A DNA stretch of 53,610 nt from Granulosicoccus sp. (lineage in GTDB: Bacteria > Pseudomonadota > Gammaproteobacteria > Granulosicoccales > Granulosicoccaceae), in assembly GCA_023301795.1 (NCBI GenBank), contig JALZVU010000058.1, positions 1 to 53,610 on the forward strand. The letters run 5' to 3'. The position numbers and the translations under genes are program-made. Below the pieces are notes generated by a model, which made no database searches, was not told the origin of the DNA, and worked only from the letters and a program-made list of their open reading frames with translations. Numbering within the stretch: the first letter of the stretch is position 1; the number at the start of each line of letters is the position of its first letter. This document shows positions 1 through 7,958 of this stretch, piece by piece.

Positions 1-528
1 CTTAATCAATGAGGGGTCTGTGTACTCTGAGGAATGCATAACCTGACCACCACGCTCACAAAATTCTGACTGCCCAGGGTGAGTAATAATATTCTTGTCT
101 GAGAATTGCCCGGTGCACACTGACACGAAGTCAAAATCCTCGGTCCATTGTTTACCGGCAGCCTCTATGGTCAATGTCCAGCCAGTAACCCCATCAGCAC
201 GTTTTTGCATCGTTTTGATGCTGGTGTTCAATCGAAACAACCGAGCAAGTTTATGTTTGGCGGCGTAGGAGTGTAGATACTCATGCACCATTGGCCCCTT
301 GGGCCATTCGGGATAGTGATCCGGCATGGGATGATCGGTGTAGCAATAGAGATCTTTGGAAGACTGTGTCTGGACATCGGGATAAGAGCGAGAGAGCTCC
401 CACACACCTCCAAAATCGTGACTACGTTCGAACCCTGTAACTCTATGTCCTCGTTCGTCGAACGCTTTGGCAGCGGCTAATCCGCTCACACCACCTCCTA
501 TAATTGCTACGTTTTTTCTGTCTATCAT
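1..528 (-). CDS. Flavin-containing monooxygenase-like protein (3' part outside window)
   Basis: Only the first 176 codons are inside the window; the gene runs off the left edge in frame. The protein starts MIDRKNVAIIGGGVSGLAAA, an FAD-binding Rossmann fold (GxGxxG), followed by GGVWELS and, near residue 160, GGQVMHSSEY, which resembles the FMO/Baeyer-Villiger fingerprint (FxGxxxHxxxY). Such enzymes use NADPH, O2 and FAD to oxygenate N-, S- or carbonyl compounds in the cytosol. The ATG at 528 has GGGAG upstream. A cupin gene lies 36 bp upstream on the same strand, so the two may be co-transcribed. The substrate cannot be told, and the NADPH domain is only partly visible. Confidence 0.8.
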   Translation of the reverse strand, partial: MIDRKNVAIIGGGVSGLAAAKAFDERGHRVTGFERSHDFGGVWELSRSYPDVQTQSSKDLYCYTDHPMPDHYPEWPKGPMVHEYLHSYAAKHKLARLFRLNTSIKTMQKRADGVTGWTLTIEAAGKQWTEDFDFVSVCTGQFSDKNIITHPGQSEFCERGGQVMHSSEYTDPSLIK

Positions 529-564
529 CTGTGCACGCTCCCTGTTTGTTTTATTGGCGGGGTA

Positions 565-1005
565 TTAAGCGTCAGCCGGAGGAGGGAGGAAGTCCACTTC
601 ATGTAAGGCCGATAATCTGACCAGCTCCGCCGGATCTGTCACACCATCAAGTAGTGTGAAAAGGTCAAATAGCTTGCGGGCGGGCGCTACACCAAACACA
701 CATTTTGCGCTTTGTCCGGAGCGATTGAAAATGCCATGCGCCACACCTCTTGGCATGCGGACTGTATCCCCTGGGCCTGCCTGATGAACATCATCCAGAA
801 ATTCAATCTCAAGCTTGCCTTCCAGAATCACAATCCATTCATCCTGCGTGGGGTGGATGTGCGGCGGGACAAACGTATCAGCCGGGATGATAGCGTCCCA
901 TATAAAGGCGTCGGTGCTTAACAATTTTGGCACGTAGGTTTGTCCGACTACATTCCAAGACTTACCTTCGATTCCTTCGGAAGCTTTTGTAATGCCTTGT
1001 TCCAT
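565..1005 (-). CDS. Small cupin-domain protein
   Basis: A 146-residue single-domain cupin. The first motif is visible as PPHIHPTQDEWIVILEGKLE (HxH, then E) and the second as PRGVAHGIFN, giving the usual His/His/Glu/His metal site of the double-stranded beta-helix. No signal peptide is visible, so it should be cytosolic. It lies directly upstream of the flavin monooxygenase on the same strand and may act on, or sense, a compound of the same pathway. Cupins of this size may be dioxygenases, isomerases or binding proteins; the sequence does not decide between them. Confidence 0.8.
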   Translation of the reverse strand: MEQGITKASEGIEGKSWNVVGQTYVPKLLSTDAFIWDAIIPADTFVPPHIHPTQDEWIVILEGKLEIEFLDDVHQAGPGDTVRMPRGVAHGIFNRSGQSAKCVFGVAPARKLFDLFTLLDGVTDPAELVRLSALHEVDFLPPPADA

Positions 1006-1097
1006 CTTTATTCACCGTTGTTGTCTATGAATTGACAGTGACTATATACGCTCTGGACGTGGGTTAGTCAGGATTACTGGCGAGGCCGACTGTGGGC

Positions 1098-1313
1098 TTA
1101 TTTTGAATTGTGCAGAAGCGCGGTGACGGCGCCATAAGTTGAGACACAATAGGGGACCACGTAAGTGGCCAGACACTTGCCCAATTCGAATTTTGATACG
1201 TCCGCCATTGCATCGCCTTGATTGATCAAGTTTAGAATGGTGCCAACGATGGCGGCTATGATCAGTGATCGCTTTACAATGTCACGACGCACTGCCAGCT
1301 GTATAAAACTCAT
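1098..1313 (-). CDS. nrtS: NrtS-like nitrate/nitrite transporter
   Basis: A 71-residue membrane protein. It has the features I associate with the NrtS family: a basic N-terminus (RRDIVKRSL), a first hydrophobic helix ending in NLINQGDA, and a second helix with TYVVPYCVSTYGAV. NrtS proteins are very small two-helix carriers shown in a marine cyanobacterium to take up nitrate and nitrite. An open frame extends upstream to 1520, but the ATG at 1313 has a clear GGAGAG ribosome-binding site and gives the usual family length; the extra 69 residues look like noise. No nitrate reductase gene is visible nearby. Family call by motif only. Confidence 0.75.
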   Translation of the reverse strand: MSFIQLAVRRDIVKRSLIIAAIVGTILNLINQGDAMADVSKFELGKCLATYVVPYCVSTYGAVTALLHNSK

Positions 1314-2005
1314 TTGCTCTCCGACGTCATACCATCTCCTTTTAGTGACTCTTTTTAAAAAGTCTATCAGTTCGGGAGATTTATGTTCCCCAAGCATACA
1401 ACGAATGCGTGTCCCCAAGGTTCCCTGATCTGAATTTTCACTGCTTCTGACACTCTGGAACCTGGCGTTGGTTAGCACCGGGTATGGTGTACTGGTTTTA
1501 TTTAAGCGAAAACTCGCCAATTGTCATTCCCACGTCCAATTGTCATTCCCAAGTAGGTGGGAATCTATGTGTGTCGTGACATCGATTCCCGCCTGTGCGG
1601 GAATTACAGGCTTAAGTAAGTACCATTCGGGCATGGTGTATATTTCCGATTCAAGCGGCGATCTGGCACTTGGTGAGTCCCAAAGTAGTGATCACTTTTG
1701 AGCACTATCACGCTTTTGGGCAATGTAGTGGGCCAACGACACCGCGACGGGCAAAATTCAACACAGTCTAGAATCAGCCCATTCGTTCAATATTGACGCT
1801 GTTTGAGGAGGGGTTTCATCCGTCTAATAACATAAGCGCAGACGGTCAAGTTACCTCAAATAGACCCGTCGTGTTCAGCGTGGGTGGGATAAGGTACCGC
1901 AGGTGCACGGAACTGCCGATCTAATTTAGTTCAGTGGTTATCAATCGTTTCGTTACCATCGTGGGTTTTGGTGATGGATAAAAATCTTTGAAAACTGGAA
2001 ATATC
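1314..2005. other. Intergenic region with a REP-like element
   Basis: About 690 bp between the divergent nrtS-like and RCC1-like genes. Apart from the palindromes at 1522-1604, I see no convincing gene or RNA; the open frames here lack ribosome-binding sites and protein-like composition. Promoters of both flanking genes should lie here but cannot be placed with confidence. Confidence 0.5.
1522..1604. repeat. REP-like palindromic element (two hairpins plus a partial copy)
   Basis: TGTCATTCCC occurs at 1522-1531 and again at 1541-1550. The second copy opens a hairpin with arms ATTCCCA/TGGGAAT (1545-1564). About 20 bp on is a second hairpin with arms ATTCCCGC/GCGGGAAT and a 4-base loop (1585-1604). 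Paired TCATTCCC...GGGAAT palindromes are typical of intergenic REP/BIME elements mobilised by RAYT-type TnpA proteins in proteobacteria. No RAYT gene and no other copy was noticed in this window. Confidence 0.65.
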
Positions 2006-3592
2006 ATGATTCTATTCTTGAAGCGAATAGCTGCGAACGTATCGCGCTACGGGGTGCTGGTGATATTTGCCAGTACTGCACCGCAGGCAGTGGCTCAGTC
2101 GTTTGAACAGGTTGCAGTAGGTGCAGAGCACATATGTGCGCTTGACGAATCAGGGCAGGTTAGTTGCACAACCTCAGCGATCGCCGAGCGTTTTCTGCCG
2201 CCTGAGAATTTGCCCGCTATGCGTGCAATAGATGCAGGCCAGCAGCACTCTTGTGGTATCACTCTTGATGGTGCTGTTGTGTGTTGGGGTACTGATGCTT
2301 TTGATGTGCTGCAGGTACCAGCGTTCAACGCACCTGTCATTAGCATTGCATCAGGCTTTAATCATAACTGCGCGGTAGATGCCAATAACCAAGTGCAGTG
2401 TTGGGGGCTCAACACCAACGGGCAACTTAACGTTCCTGATATAGCTGGCGGTTTTGTCAAGGTGGATGCTGCTCGTGCCGCGTCCTGCGGGATCGATAGC
2501 AGCGGTGATATTCATTGCTGGTCAACGGATACATTTTTCAACCCAGGAACACCCATTGCTGGTCCATTTGTGGATCTGGCTATTGATGCCAACCAGGCCT
2601 GCGGGCTTACTGCCAACGGTGACATTGAGTGTTGGGCAGCACGAGAGCGAAACAACCTTGTGCCTCCTGCCAATGGACCCTATACCGATTTGACAGTAAC
2701 AAATTCGGCAATCTGCGGACTGCGCACAGACCAGTTTCTGGATTGTTCGTTCGCAGCGCCAACCAATTTTGAGCTGGACACTGGAGCTGATCAATATCCG
2801 CTGGATGTGCGCTTCTCTTCCATCGAGCGCGCTAGCTTACAATTTCGTGGCGTACCGATCTGCGGTATCCGTGCAGACAATGGCACGATCAGCTGTTTTG
2901 GTGGAACTGGAACGAGCGCTGCTCTGCCCGCACCGCCGGGCGCAAGCGATACAGCCACCGCTCTTACCGCAGACAACATTCTGTTAGGGTTGGTTGCTGA
3001 AGTATATGGTCGTAATCAGGTCGAATTGTTCTGGAACCAGGTACCGGTTGTTTTTCCTACCATCTCGGTAGAGGTTTACCGCGATGATGAATTACTAACC
3101 ACAACGGGAAATAGTTTCAGTTTTTACGACAATGACAACACCGTTACCAGTGATCAGAGTAGTTACCGCGTACGCACTGTCGATGCTGCAGGCAACGTTG
3201 GCGCATTTTCCAACCAAGTCGTTGTTAATCGAGCAACACGTGAAGTTGAAATTGTTGGCGATGTACCGGGTAATGAAAACCCTAGAAGCGAGCGTGTTCT
3301 GCGCATTCAAAACCTATCCATCACTGGTTTCGTTCAGCTGAACGACAACGATTCCTTTGTAATGGCATGGAATCTTACCAACCCGAACAACGTTCCAGTG
3401 GCCGGATATGAAATTCGGATTGACAACGAAGTGGTAGATTTTGTTGGCAGCACCGCGTACATCGGTGACGGCGTTACCTCATTCCAGTGTCGTACATACA
3501 GTGTTGCTGCTATTGGAGATGATGGAGCCATCCTGGACTTCGGTTCGGTGGCTTTTAGCGGTAACGTTTTTCAGTGTTCGGGGCAATTTTAG
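2006..3592 (+). CDS. Secreted RCC1-like beta-propeller protein with fibronectin-III-like domain
   Basis: 528 residues from ATG 2006 (an in-frame TTG at 1988 is possible but less likely). A signal peptide ends near AVAQS. Residues about 30-310 hold seven repeats of roughly 40 residues, each with the pattern C-(G/A)-(I/L/V)...G-x-(V/I)-x-C-(W/F/S), for example HSCGITLDGAVVCWG. Seven repeats fit a complete seven-bladed RCC1-type propeller, and each carries a cysteine pair suited to a disulfide outside the cytoplasm. A fibronectin-III-like segment follows (about 330-410), then a C-terminal segment with two more cysteines. It stands alone, so a role in surface binding is only a guess. No catalytic motif was seen. 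Confidence 0.7.
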   Translation: MILFLKRIAANVSRYGVLVIFASTAPQAVAQSFEQVAVGAEHICALDESGQVSCTTSAIAERFLPPENLPAMRAIDAGQQHSCGITLDGAVVCWGTDAFDVLQVPAFNAPVISIASGFNHNCAVDANNQVQCWGLNTNGQLNVPDIAGGFVKVDAARAASCGIDSSGDIHCWSTDTFFNPGTPIAGPFVDLAIDANQACGLTANGDIECWAARERNNLVPPANGPYTDLTVTNSAICGLRTDQFLDCSFAAPTNFELDTGADQYPLDVRFSSIERASLQFRGVPICGIRADNGTISCFGGTGTSAALPAPPGASDTATALTADNILLGLVAEVYGRNQVELFWNQVPVVFPTISVEVYRDDELLTTTGNSFSFYDNDNTVTSDQSSYRVRTVDAAGNVGAFSNQVVVNRATREVEIVGDVPGNENPRSERVLRIQNLSITGFVQLNDNDSFVMAWNLTNPNNVPVAGYEIRIDNEVVDFVGSTAYIGDGVTSFQCRTYSVAAIGDDGAILDFGSVAFSGNVFQCSGQF

Positions 3593-3708
3593 GCCTCAGA
3601 CATTAAGGTTTGTTAGTGGCGATTTTGTAACAAACAAGGGAATGTGCAAAAGGTTACTTTTTCCTCTATCCTTGCGCTGTGTTTTATCATCAACCAAGGA
3701 ATGTAACC

Positions 3709-4098
3709 ATGAAATTCATATACCGCCTGTCTGTTGTCGCCTTTCTATCGCTTACTCTGGCCGCTTGCGCTTCAGTTTCTTCATCTGCACCAACCGCTGA
3801 GTCGGCTCCAGCCTTTGAAGGGCAGGTGTTTGTGACGCAGTCCGAGTTGCCAGAGGGCGCTAGCTTTACTGTGCTAGGTACTGTCAAAGCCAATGCGCGC
3901 GCCGGCTACGGTCGGGTGGAAAGACTTTACCCACTACTGGCAAACGAGGCCCGAGCACTCGGCGCTAATGCGGTAGTTGGCGTGGAAGGTGGACGAAGGG
4001 TCAGCGCATGGTCCTTTGCGGCACCTATCGCCAACGGTACTGCCGTTCGTATCGAAGATGAGGCAGCCCTGGGTCAACTGCCAGGCAACCGTTACTGA
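3709..4098 (+). CDS. Small outer-membrane-type lipoprotein, function unknown
   Basis: 129 residues from ATG 3709, preceded by AAGGAA. The N-terminus is a lipoprotein signal (KFIYRLSVVAFLSLTLAACA) with lipobox LAAC. The mature part contains FTVLGTVKA and a segment with EARALGANAVVGVEGGR, a pattern resembling YbjQ-like and related small alpha/beta proteins, although the similarity is too weak for a family call. It is alone on its strand here; a perfect inverted repeat lies 28 bp after the stop. Confidence 0.7.
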   Translation: MKFIYRLSVVAFLSLTLAACASVSSSAPTAESAPAFEGQVFVTQSELPEGASFTVLGTVKANARAGYGRVERLYPLLANEARALGANAVVGVEGGRRVSAWSFAAPIANGTAVRIEDEAALGQLPGNRY

Positions 4099-4506
4099 GC
4101 ATACTAGGCTTAGCTTAACGCGTACCGAGCAGGCAACTCAGAGTTGCCTGCTCCACCTGAATCAGTATCCAAAGTCTGCTGCGCAGTCTTCCAAGACATT
4201 ATCTCGGAATAGCCTGATCGGGCGCATGTAAGGACACTGTGAAAACAGCTTCTGTCGTTGTTTGGTCACAGAAACGCTAGTGGTGAAGTCCACAGAAACT
4301 CCCAATGTGCTGCCACTGACCCGTGGGAGAAACGCCATTAGAATCATCGCATTTCGCCTGAGATAGCGCCGCTCGCGACAATCCCTATACCGAGAATGGC
4401 AGCCTTAGCGCAGGCGATTCGCACTCAGGTAGGTCAAACTAGGCGTGATTTTCGATCCGCTCGATTACCTGTAGAATCTGCAGTCCCAAGCGTCTAGAGC
4501 AATAGC
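4099..4506. other. Intergenic region, no convincing gene
   Basis: About 400 bp between the lipoprotein and the DUF1304 gene. It holds a strong inverted repeat (4127-4153). A 61-codon minus-strand frame at 4162-4347 lacks a ribosome-binding site and recognisable features. Nothing else is evident. Confidence 0.5.
4127..4153 (+). terminator. Perfect 13-bp inverted repeat, probable terminator hairpin
   Basis: Arms GAGCAGGCAACTC (4127-4139) and GAGTTGCCTGCTC (4141-4153) are exact reverse complements around one base, so the real loop would be three or more bases. It lies just after the lipoprotein stop codon. No U-tract follows, so either it is not a classical intrinsic terminator or it protects the mRNA 3' end. 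Confidence 0.5.
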
Positions 4507-4905
4507 ATGTCAACAGCCACCAAATTCTTTGCGGCCTTAGCAGGTGTCATACACGTTCTGTTTTTCCTCATGGAAAGCGTGTTCTGGACCAACCCTACTG
4601 TTTTTCAGATCTTCACCGTCGCCAATGCTGTTGATGCTGACACGATGGCGGTATTTATCAAGAATCAGGGGTTCTACAATTTGTTTCTGGCGCTCGGTAT
4701 GTTCGCAGGATTGGCGCTTCTCACGCGCTCTCCTGTCGTAGCGAGAACGCTTATAACGTACATCAGCCTGGTGATGATGGGTGCGTCCATCGTATTGCTG
4801 TTTACACTTCCAGCTATGCTCAATGGGGTATTCATTCAGGGATTGCCGCCTCTACTGGCATTGCTCATGTTGCAGTTTGGCCGAGCATCAAGACCCACTG
4901 CGTGA
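4507..4905 (+). CDS. DUF1304 family membrane protein
   Basis: 132 residues with four predicted transmembrane helices (about 5-25, 50-70, 75-95, 100-125). The layout GVIHVLFFLMESVFW, then NQGFYNLFLALG, is characteristic of DUF1304 proteins, small inner-membrane proteins of unknown function found in many bacteria. The next gene, a PLP enzyme, starts 53 bp downstream on the same strand, so co-transcription is possible. Confidence 0.8.
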   Translation: MSTATKFFAALAGVIHVLFFLMESVFWTNPTVFQIFTVANAVDADTMAVFIKNQGFYNLFLALGMFAGLALLTRSPVVARTLITYISLVMMGASIVLLFTLPAMLNGVFIQGLPPLLALLMLQFGRASRPTA

Positions 4906-4958
4906 TGCTGGTGCGTGGAAGAGCAAACGTTCAGTTCCGTCTAAAACAACAATAAACG

Positions 4959-6119
4959 ATGACCAAGGCAAGCAACCACAAGCAATCTATCGAAACGCGT
5001 CTCGCTCAGGCACTGCATTTCGTAGAGCCTGAGAGCGGAGCGGTGATTCCATCAATCCAGCCCACCGCTACCTATGCGCGAGATGAGAATTACGAACCGC
5101 GTAAACCCTACTGGTATCGGCGCGATGGCAGCGAAACAACAGCGCATGCCGAGGCTATTATTGCGGAGCTTGAAAATGCCAGGGAGTCTCTATTATTCTC
5201 GTCTGGAATGTCTGCCTGCAATGCTGTAATTGAACATTTGCCCAATGGCGCGCATGTGGTGGTGCCCAAGGTGATGTACCACGGCGTGTTGCAGCAAATT
5301 CAGAATTATGAGAACAAGAATCGACTAATAGTCAGTTCATACACTGCTGGAAATCTCGACGAGATGAAGGCGGCCATACGCAATCAAGATACCCAGCTGG
5401 TATGGGTAGAGACGCCAAACAACCCGAATTGGGAAGTTACCGATATTGCTGCATCGGCAGAGATTGCTCATGCAGCGGGTGCAAAACTGATGGTCGATTG
5501 TACGGGTACTCCTCCGTGTATGACACGAGCGCTTGATCTAGGCGCAGACTTTTCGTTTCATTCTGCAACCAAGTATTTGAATGGTCATTCTGACGTTACA
5601 GCGGGTGTTTTATCTGTTAATCACACCAGCCAGAGTTGGGAAGAGATCATTATGATTCGCAAGTTACAAGGAACTGTATTGAATTCGTTTGACGCCTGGC
5701 TACTAATCCGCGGCATGCGGACCCTGTTCTTGCGCGTGGAGAAATCATGTAAAAATGCGATGGCGATTGCCAGGCATTTTGAAAATCACGATCATATTGA
5801 AACGCTACTGTACCCTGGGCTGCCTTCAGATCCTGGGCATGAGATTGCCAAACGACAAACTGATGGACAGTTTGGAGGCATGATGTCGTTAATCGTAAAA
5901 GGCACAACACAAAATGCGATTGATGTTGCCCGATATTGTGAAGTGTTTTACCCGGCAACGTCGCTAGGCGGCGTGGAAAGCCTCATCGAGCATCGTAAAA
6001 CAGTCTCTGGTGAGGGTTTTCCAGTGCATCCTCGTTTGTTGCGCTTGTCGGTTGGTATTGAGGATGCCGACGATCTGATCTATGACCTTGAGCAGGCGCT
6101 TGTCCGCGCTTTTGGCTAG
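4959..6119 (+). CDS. Cys/Met-metabolism PLP-dependent enzyme (cystathionine gamma-synthase/lyase family)
   Basis: 386 residues, the usual length for this fold-type I family. Visible features are YRRDGSETTAHAEAIIAELE (the substrate-loop region), SSGMSACNAV for phosphate binding, ETPNNPNWEV, and the PLP-binding lysine K205 in SATKYLNGHSD. The C-terminal domain has SLGGVESLIEHR, as in cystathionine synthases and lyases. The segment that usually reads VDNTFATP is VDCTGTPP here, so the pocket over the PLP ring is altered. Gamma-synthase, gamma- or beta-lyase, and methionine gamma-lyase activities cannot be separated by eye. The enzyme is cytosolic; the ABC importer begins 137 bp downstream. Confidence 0.8.
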   Translation: MTKASNHKQSIETRLAQALHFVEPESGAVIPSIQPTATYARDENYEPRKPYWYRRDGSETTAHAEAIIAELENARESLLFSSGMSACNAVIEHLPNGAHVVVPKVMYHGVLQQIQNYENKNRLIVSSYTAGNLDEMKAAIRNQDTQLVWVETPNNPNWEVTDIAASAEIAHAAGAKLMVDCTGTPPCMTRALDLGADFSFHSATKYLNGHSDVTAGVLSVNHTSQSWEEIIMIRKLQGTVLNSFDAWLLIRGMRTLFLRVEKSCKNAMAIARHFENHDHIETLLYPGLPSDPGHEIAKRQTDGQFGGMMSLIVKGTTQNAIDVARYCEVFYPATSLGGVESLIEHRKTVSGEGFPVHPRLLRLSVGIEDADDLIYDLEQALVRAFG

Positions 6120-6130
6120 CAAAGCCGCTA

Positions 6131-6147
6131 AAGACTTGCAAAGTCTT
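6131..6147 (+). terminator. Short inverted repeat after the PLP-enzyme gene
   Basis: AAGACTT-GCA-AAGTCTT begins 11 bp after the stop codon. The 7-bp stem is AT-rich and no T-run follows, so it is at best a weak terminator or processing signal. Confidence 0.3.
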
Positions 6148-6201
6148 GTGATGAGCAGATAGTGGCAATATACAGCCACGCTTGATCATAATTTGATAGA
6201 G

Positions 6202-6239
6202 TTGCGGTGCTTTGGCAGGCCCTTTGAATCCTGCCGCAA
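6202..6239 (+). other. Stem-loop in the leader of the ABC importer operon
   Basis: GGCAGG (6214-6219) pairs with CCTGCC (6230-6235), and TTGC (6202-6205) can pair with GCAA (6236-6239) with the intervening bases bulged. The structure ends 17 bp before the start codon of the binding-protein gene. It may only be local structure; no known riboswitch fold was recognised. Confidence 0.3.
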
Positions 6240-6256
6240 TCACGGACTCTATTAAT

Positions 6257-7192
6257 ATGGCACGATCAAACCCTGTGGCAGCCAATTCTGGCTACCCTAT
6301 CGTACGTTTACGATCTTTATTTTCTACACAGTTCTTCAGCCGAGTGTCCGCCTACGCTCTATTGCTAAGCATCTTCGTGAGTTCCCCGAGTGCCCTGGCT
6401 GACGATGAATTTCGAATCAGCGCTATCCCTGATGAGGCTCCAACAGAGCTGATTCGCAAATTTGAACCGCTGGCTGATTATCTTTCCGAGGTACTGGGCA
6501 AAACCGTGTCATTTGTGCCGGTAACAGACTACGCCGCAGCTGTCGAGGCACTTGTCAGCGAGCAAATTGATATGGCATGGCTGGGTGGTTTTACCTATAT
6601 TCAGGCGGCACAAAGGTCTGGTGGCACTGTAGAGCCTATTATTCAGCGTGCTGAAGACGAGCGGTTTCAATCTGTGTTCATCACACAGAGTGATTCTGAT
6701 ATTAGAACATTGGCAGACCTAAAAGGCGTGGATCTGATTTTCGGATCACCCTCATCAACATCAGGGCATCTTATGCCAAGGCATTACCTGGCTCAGGAAG
6801 GTATTAGTGTTGATGACGATCTATCGATAGCATTTTCGGGTGCTCATGACGCCACAGCATTTGCAGTAGCCGGGGGACGTGTAGATGCCGGTGCGTTGAA
6901 CATCAAGGTCTGGGAGAAGCTGGTTGCCGAGCAGCGCGTCGATACCGATAAGCTGCGCGTGTTCTACACGACGCCTGAATACCACGATTACAACTGGACG
7001 ATTCGTTCGGGATTGTCGGCAGAATTGAGACAGCGCTTAGTGGATGCTTTCGTCACTCTTGATCCTTCAGATGCTGATCAGAAGGCCATTCTGGATTTGC
7101 AACGCGCCAGTCGCTACATTCCCGCTGAGGCAGGGTTTTACGAGGGGATAAAAGAAGCTGCAATAGCCGCGGAGTTATTAGCTGCGCCCTAA
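6257..7192 (+). CDS. PhnD-family ABC importer substrate-binding protein (selenate-subgroup-like)
   Basis: 311 residues from ATG 6257. A long signal region has its hydrophobic core at ALLLSIFVSSPSALA and is cleaved before DDEFRIS. The mature protein begins ISAIPDEAPTELIRKFEPLA and continues with VTDYAAAVEAL and DMAWLGGFTY, the pattern of the PhnD/phosphonate-type periplasmic binding family. To my recollection it is closest to the subgroup annotated as putative selenate ABC transporter binding protein (TIGR04553). The ATPase and permease follow immediately. Phosphonate, phosphite or another oxyanion remains possible. The upstream frame to 6212 is not needed, as the ATG at 6257 gives a complete signal peptide. 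Confidence 0.75.
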   Translation: MARSNPVAANSGYPIVRLRSLFSTQFFSRVSAYALLLSIFVSSPSALADDEFRISAIPDEAPTELIRKFEPLADYLSEVLGKTVSFVPVTDYAAAVEALVSEQIDMAWLGGFTYIQAAQRSGGTVEPIIQRAEDERFQSVFITQSDSDIRTLADLKGVDLIFGSPSSTSGHLMPRHYLAQEGISVDDDLSIAFSGAHDATAFAVAGGRVDAGALNIKVWEKLVAEQRVDTDKLRVFYTTPEYHDYNWTIRSGLSAELRQRLVDAFVTLDPSDADQKAILDLQRASRYIPAEAGFYEGIKEAAIAAELLAAP

Positions 7193-7220
7193 TATAAATG
7201 TAGCAACCTGCAACGTCAGC

Positions 7221-7958
7221 ATGGCGTATGACCGCACATCACCGGCATTGAGTCAGATAAGCATCAGTGTCGGGGCATCAGAACAGGTGGCACTGATTGG
7301 TCCAAGTGGGTCAGGTAAGAGCACATTGCTTAGCGTGCTTGGTATGGCAAAGAGGCCATCCACGGGTCAGTTGTTGCTTGATGATAAAGATCCTTGGCGA
7401 CAGGGGACGGCACAGTTGCAAAGGCTGCGCCGTCACATTCACCTGTGCCCACAATCGAGTGCGTTACCCGCAAGGCAACGTGTGGTCGTGAGCGTATTGT
7501 CAGGATTGTTGCCTAGACGCTCTTTGCTGTTTGCTTTACGCTCACTATTTTCGCCATCGCAAGACGACATCCAACTTGTTCATGGTTTGTTGGCGAAGCT
7601 GGAAATCGATGAGTATCTGTGGCGTCCGGTTGAAACGCTATCGGGTGGGCAGAGGCAACGCGTCGCTATCGCTCGGGCCATGGCAGCAGATGTGAGTATG
7701 CTGTTTGTTGATGAGCCACTGTCTGCATTGGATCCTGCAACTGCTGAGATTTGCCTGAGCGTCTTGATACAACATGCAGCACAACACAAACAGGGATTTG
7801 TATGTTCGTTGCATCAAGTCGATCTCGCTAGGCAGTATCTGAAACGGATTGTCGGATTACGAGATGGGCGGATTGTGTTTGATGTTCCTGCCGCATTGCT
7901 AAGTGACAACATGGTCAAGGATTTGTATCGAGGGCACGAAGCTGAAATACAAGCCTGA
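7221..7958 (+). CDS. PhnC-like ABC transporter ATP-binding protein
   Basis: 245 residues from ATG 7221, with Walker A GPSGSGKST, signature LSGGQRQRVAIARA, Walker B MLFVDEPLSALDP and the switch His in CSLHQVD. It should couple ATP hydrolysis to import through the fused permease encoded next. The ATG lacks a ribosome-binding site, and the protein then misses the first beta-strand of the ABC fold. The same frame extends upstream to CTG 7182, which has GGAG seven bases before it and adds residues (NINVATCNVS) that look like that strand. The true start may therefore be CTG 7182, overlapping the binding-protein gene by 11 bp. Confidence 0.8.
   Translation: MAYDRTSPALSQISISVGASEQVALIGPSGSGKSTLLSVLGMAKRPSTGQLLLDDKDPWRQGTAQLQRLRRHIHLCPQSSALPARQRVVVSVLSGLLPRRSLLFALRSLFSPSQDDIQLVHGLLAKLEIDEYLWRPVETLSGGQRQRVAIARAMAADVSMLFVDEPLSALDPATAEICLSVLIQHAAQHKQGFVCSLHQVDLARQYLKRIVGLRDGRIVFDVPAALLSDNMVKDLYRGHEAEIQA

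Noticed and set aside
4162-4347. 61-codon minus-strand frame in the gap before the DUF1304 gene
   Set aside because: No ribosome-binding site, no domain resemblance, and length expected by chance.
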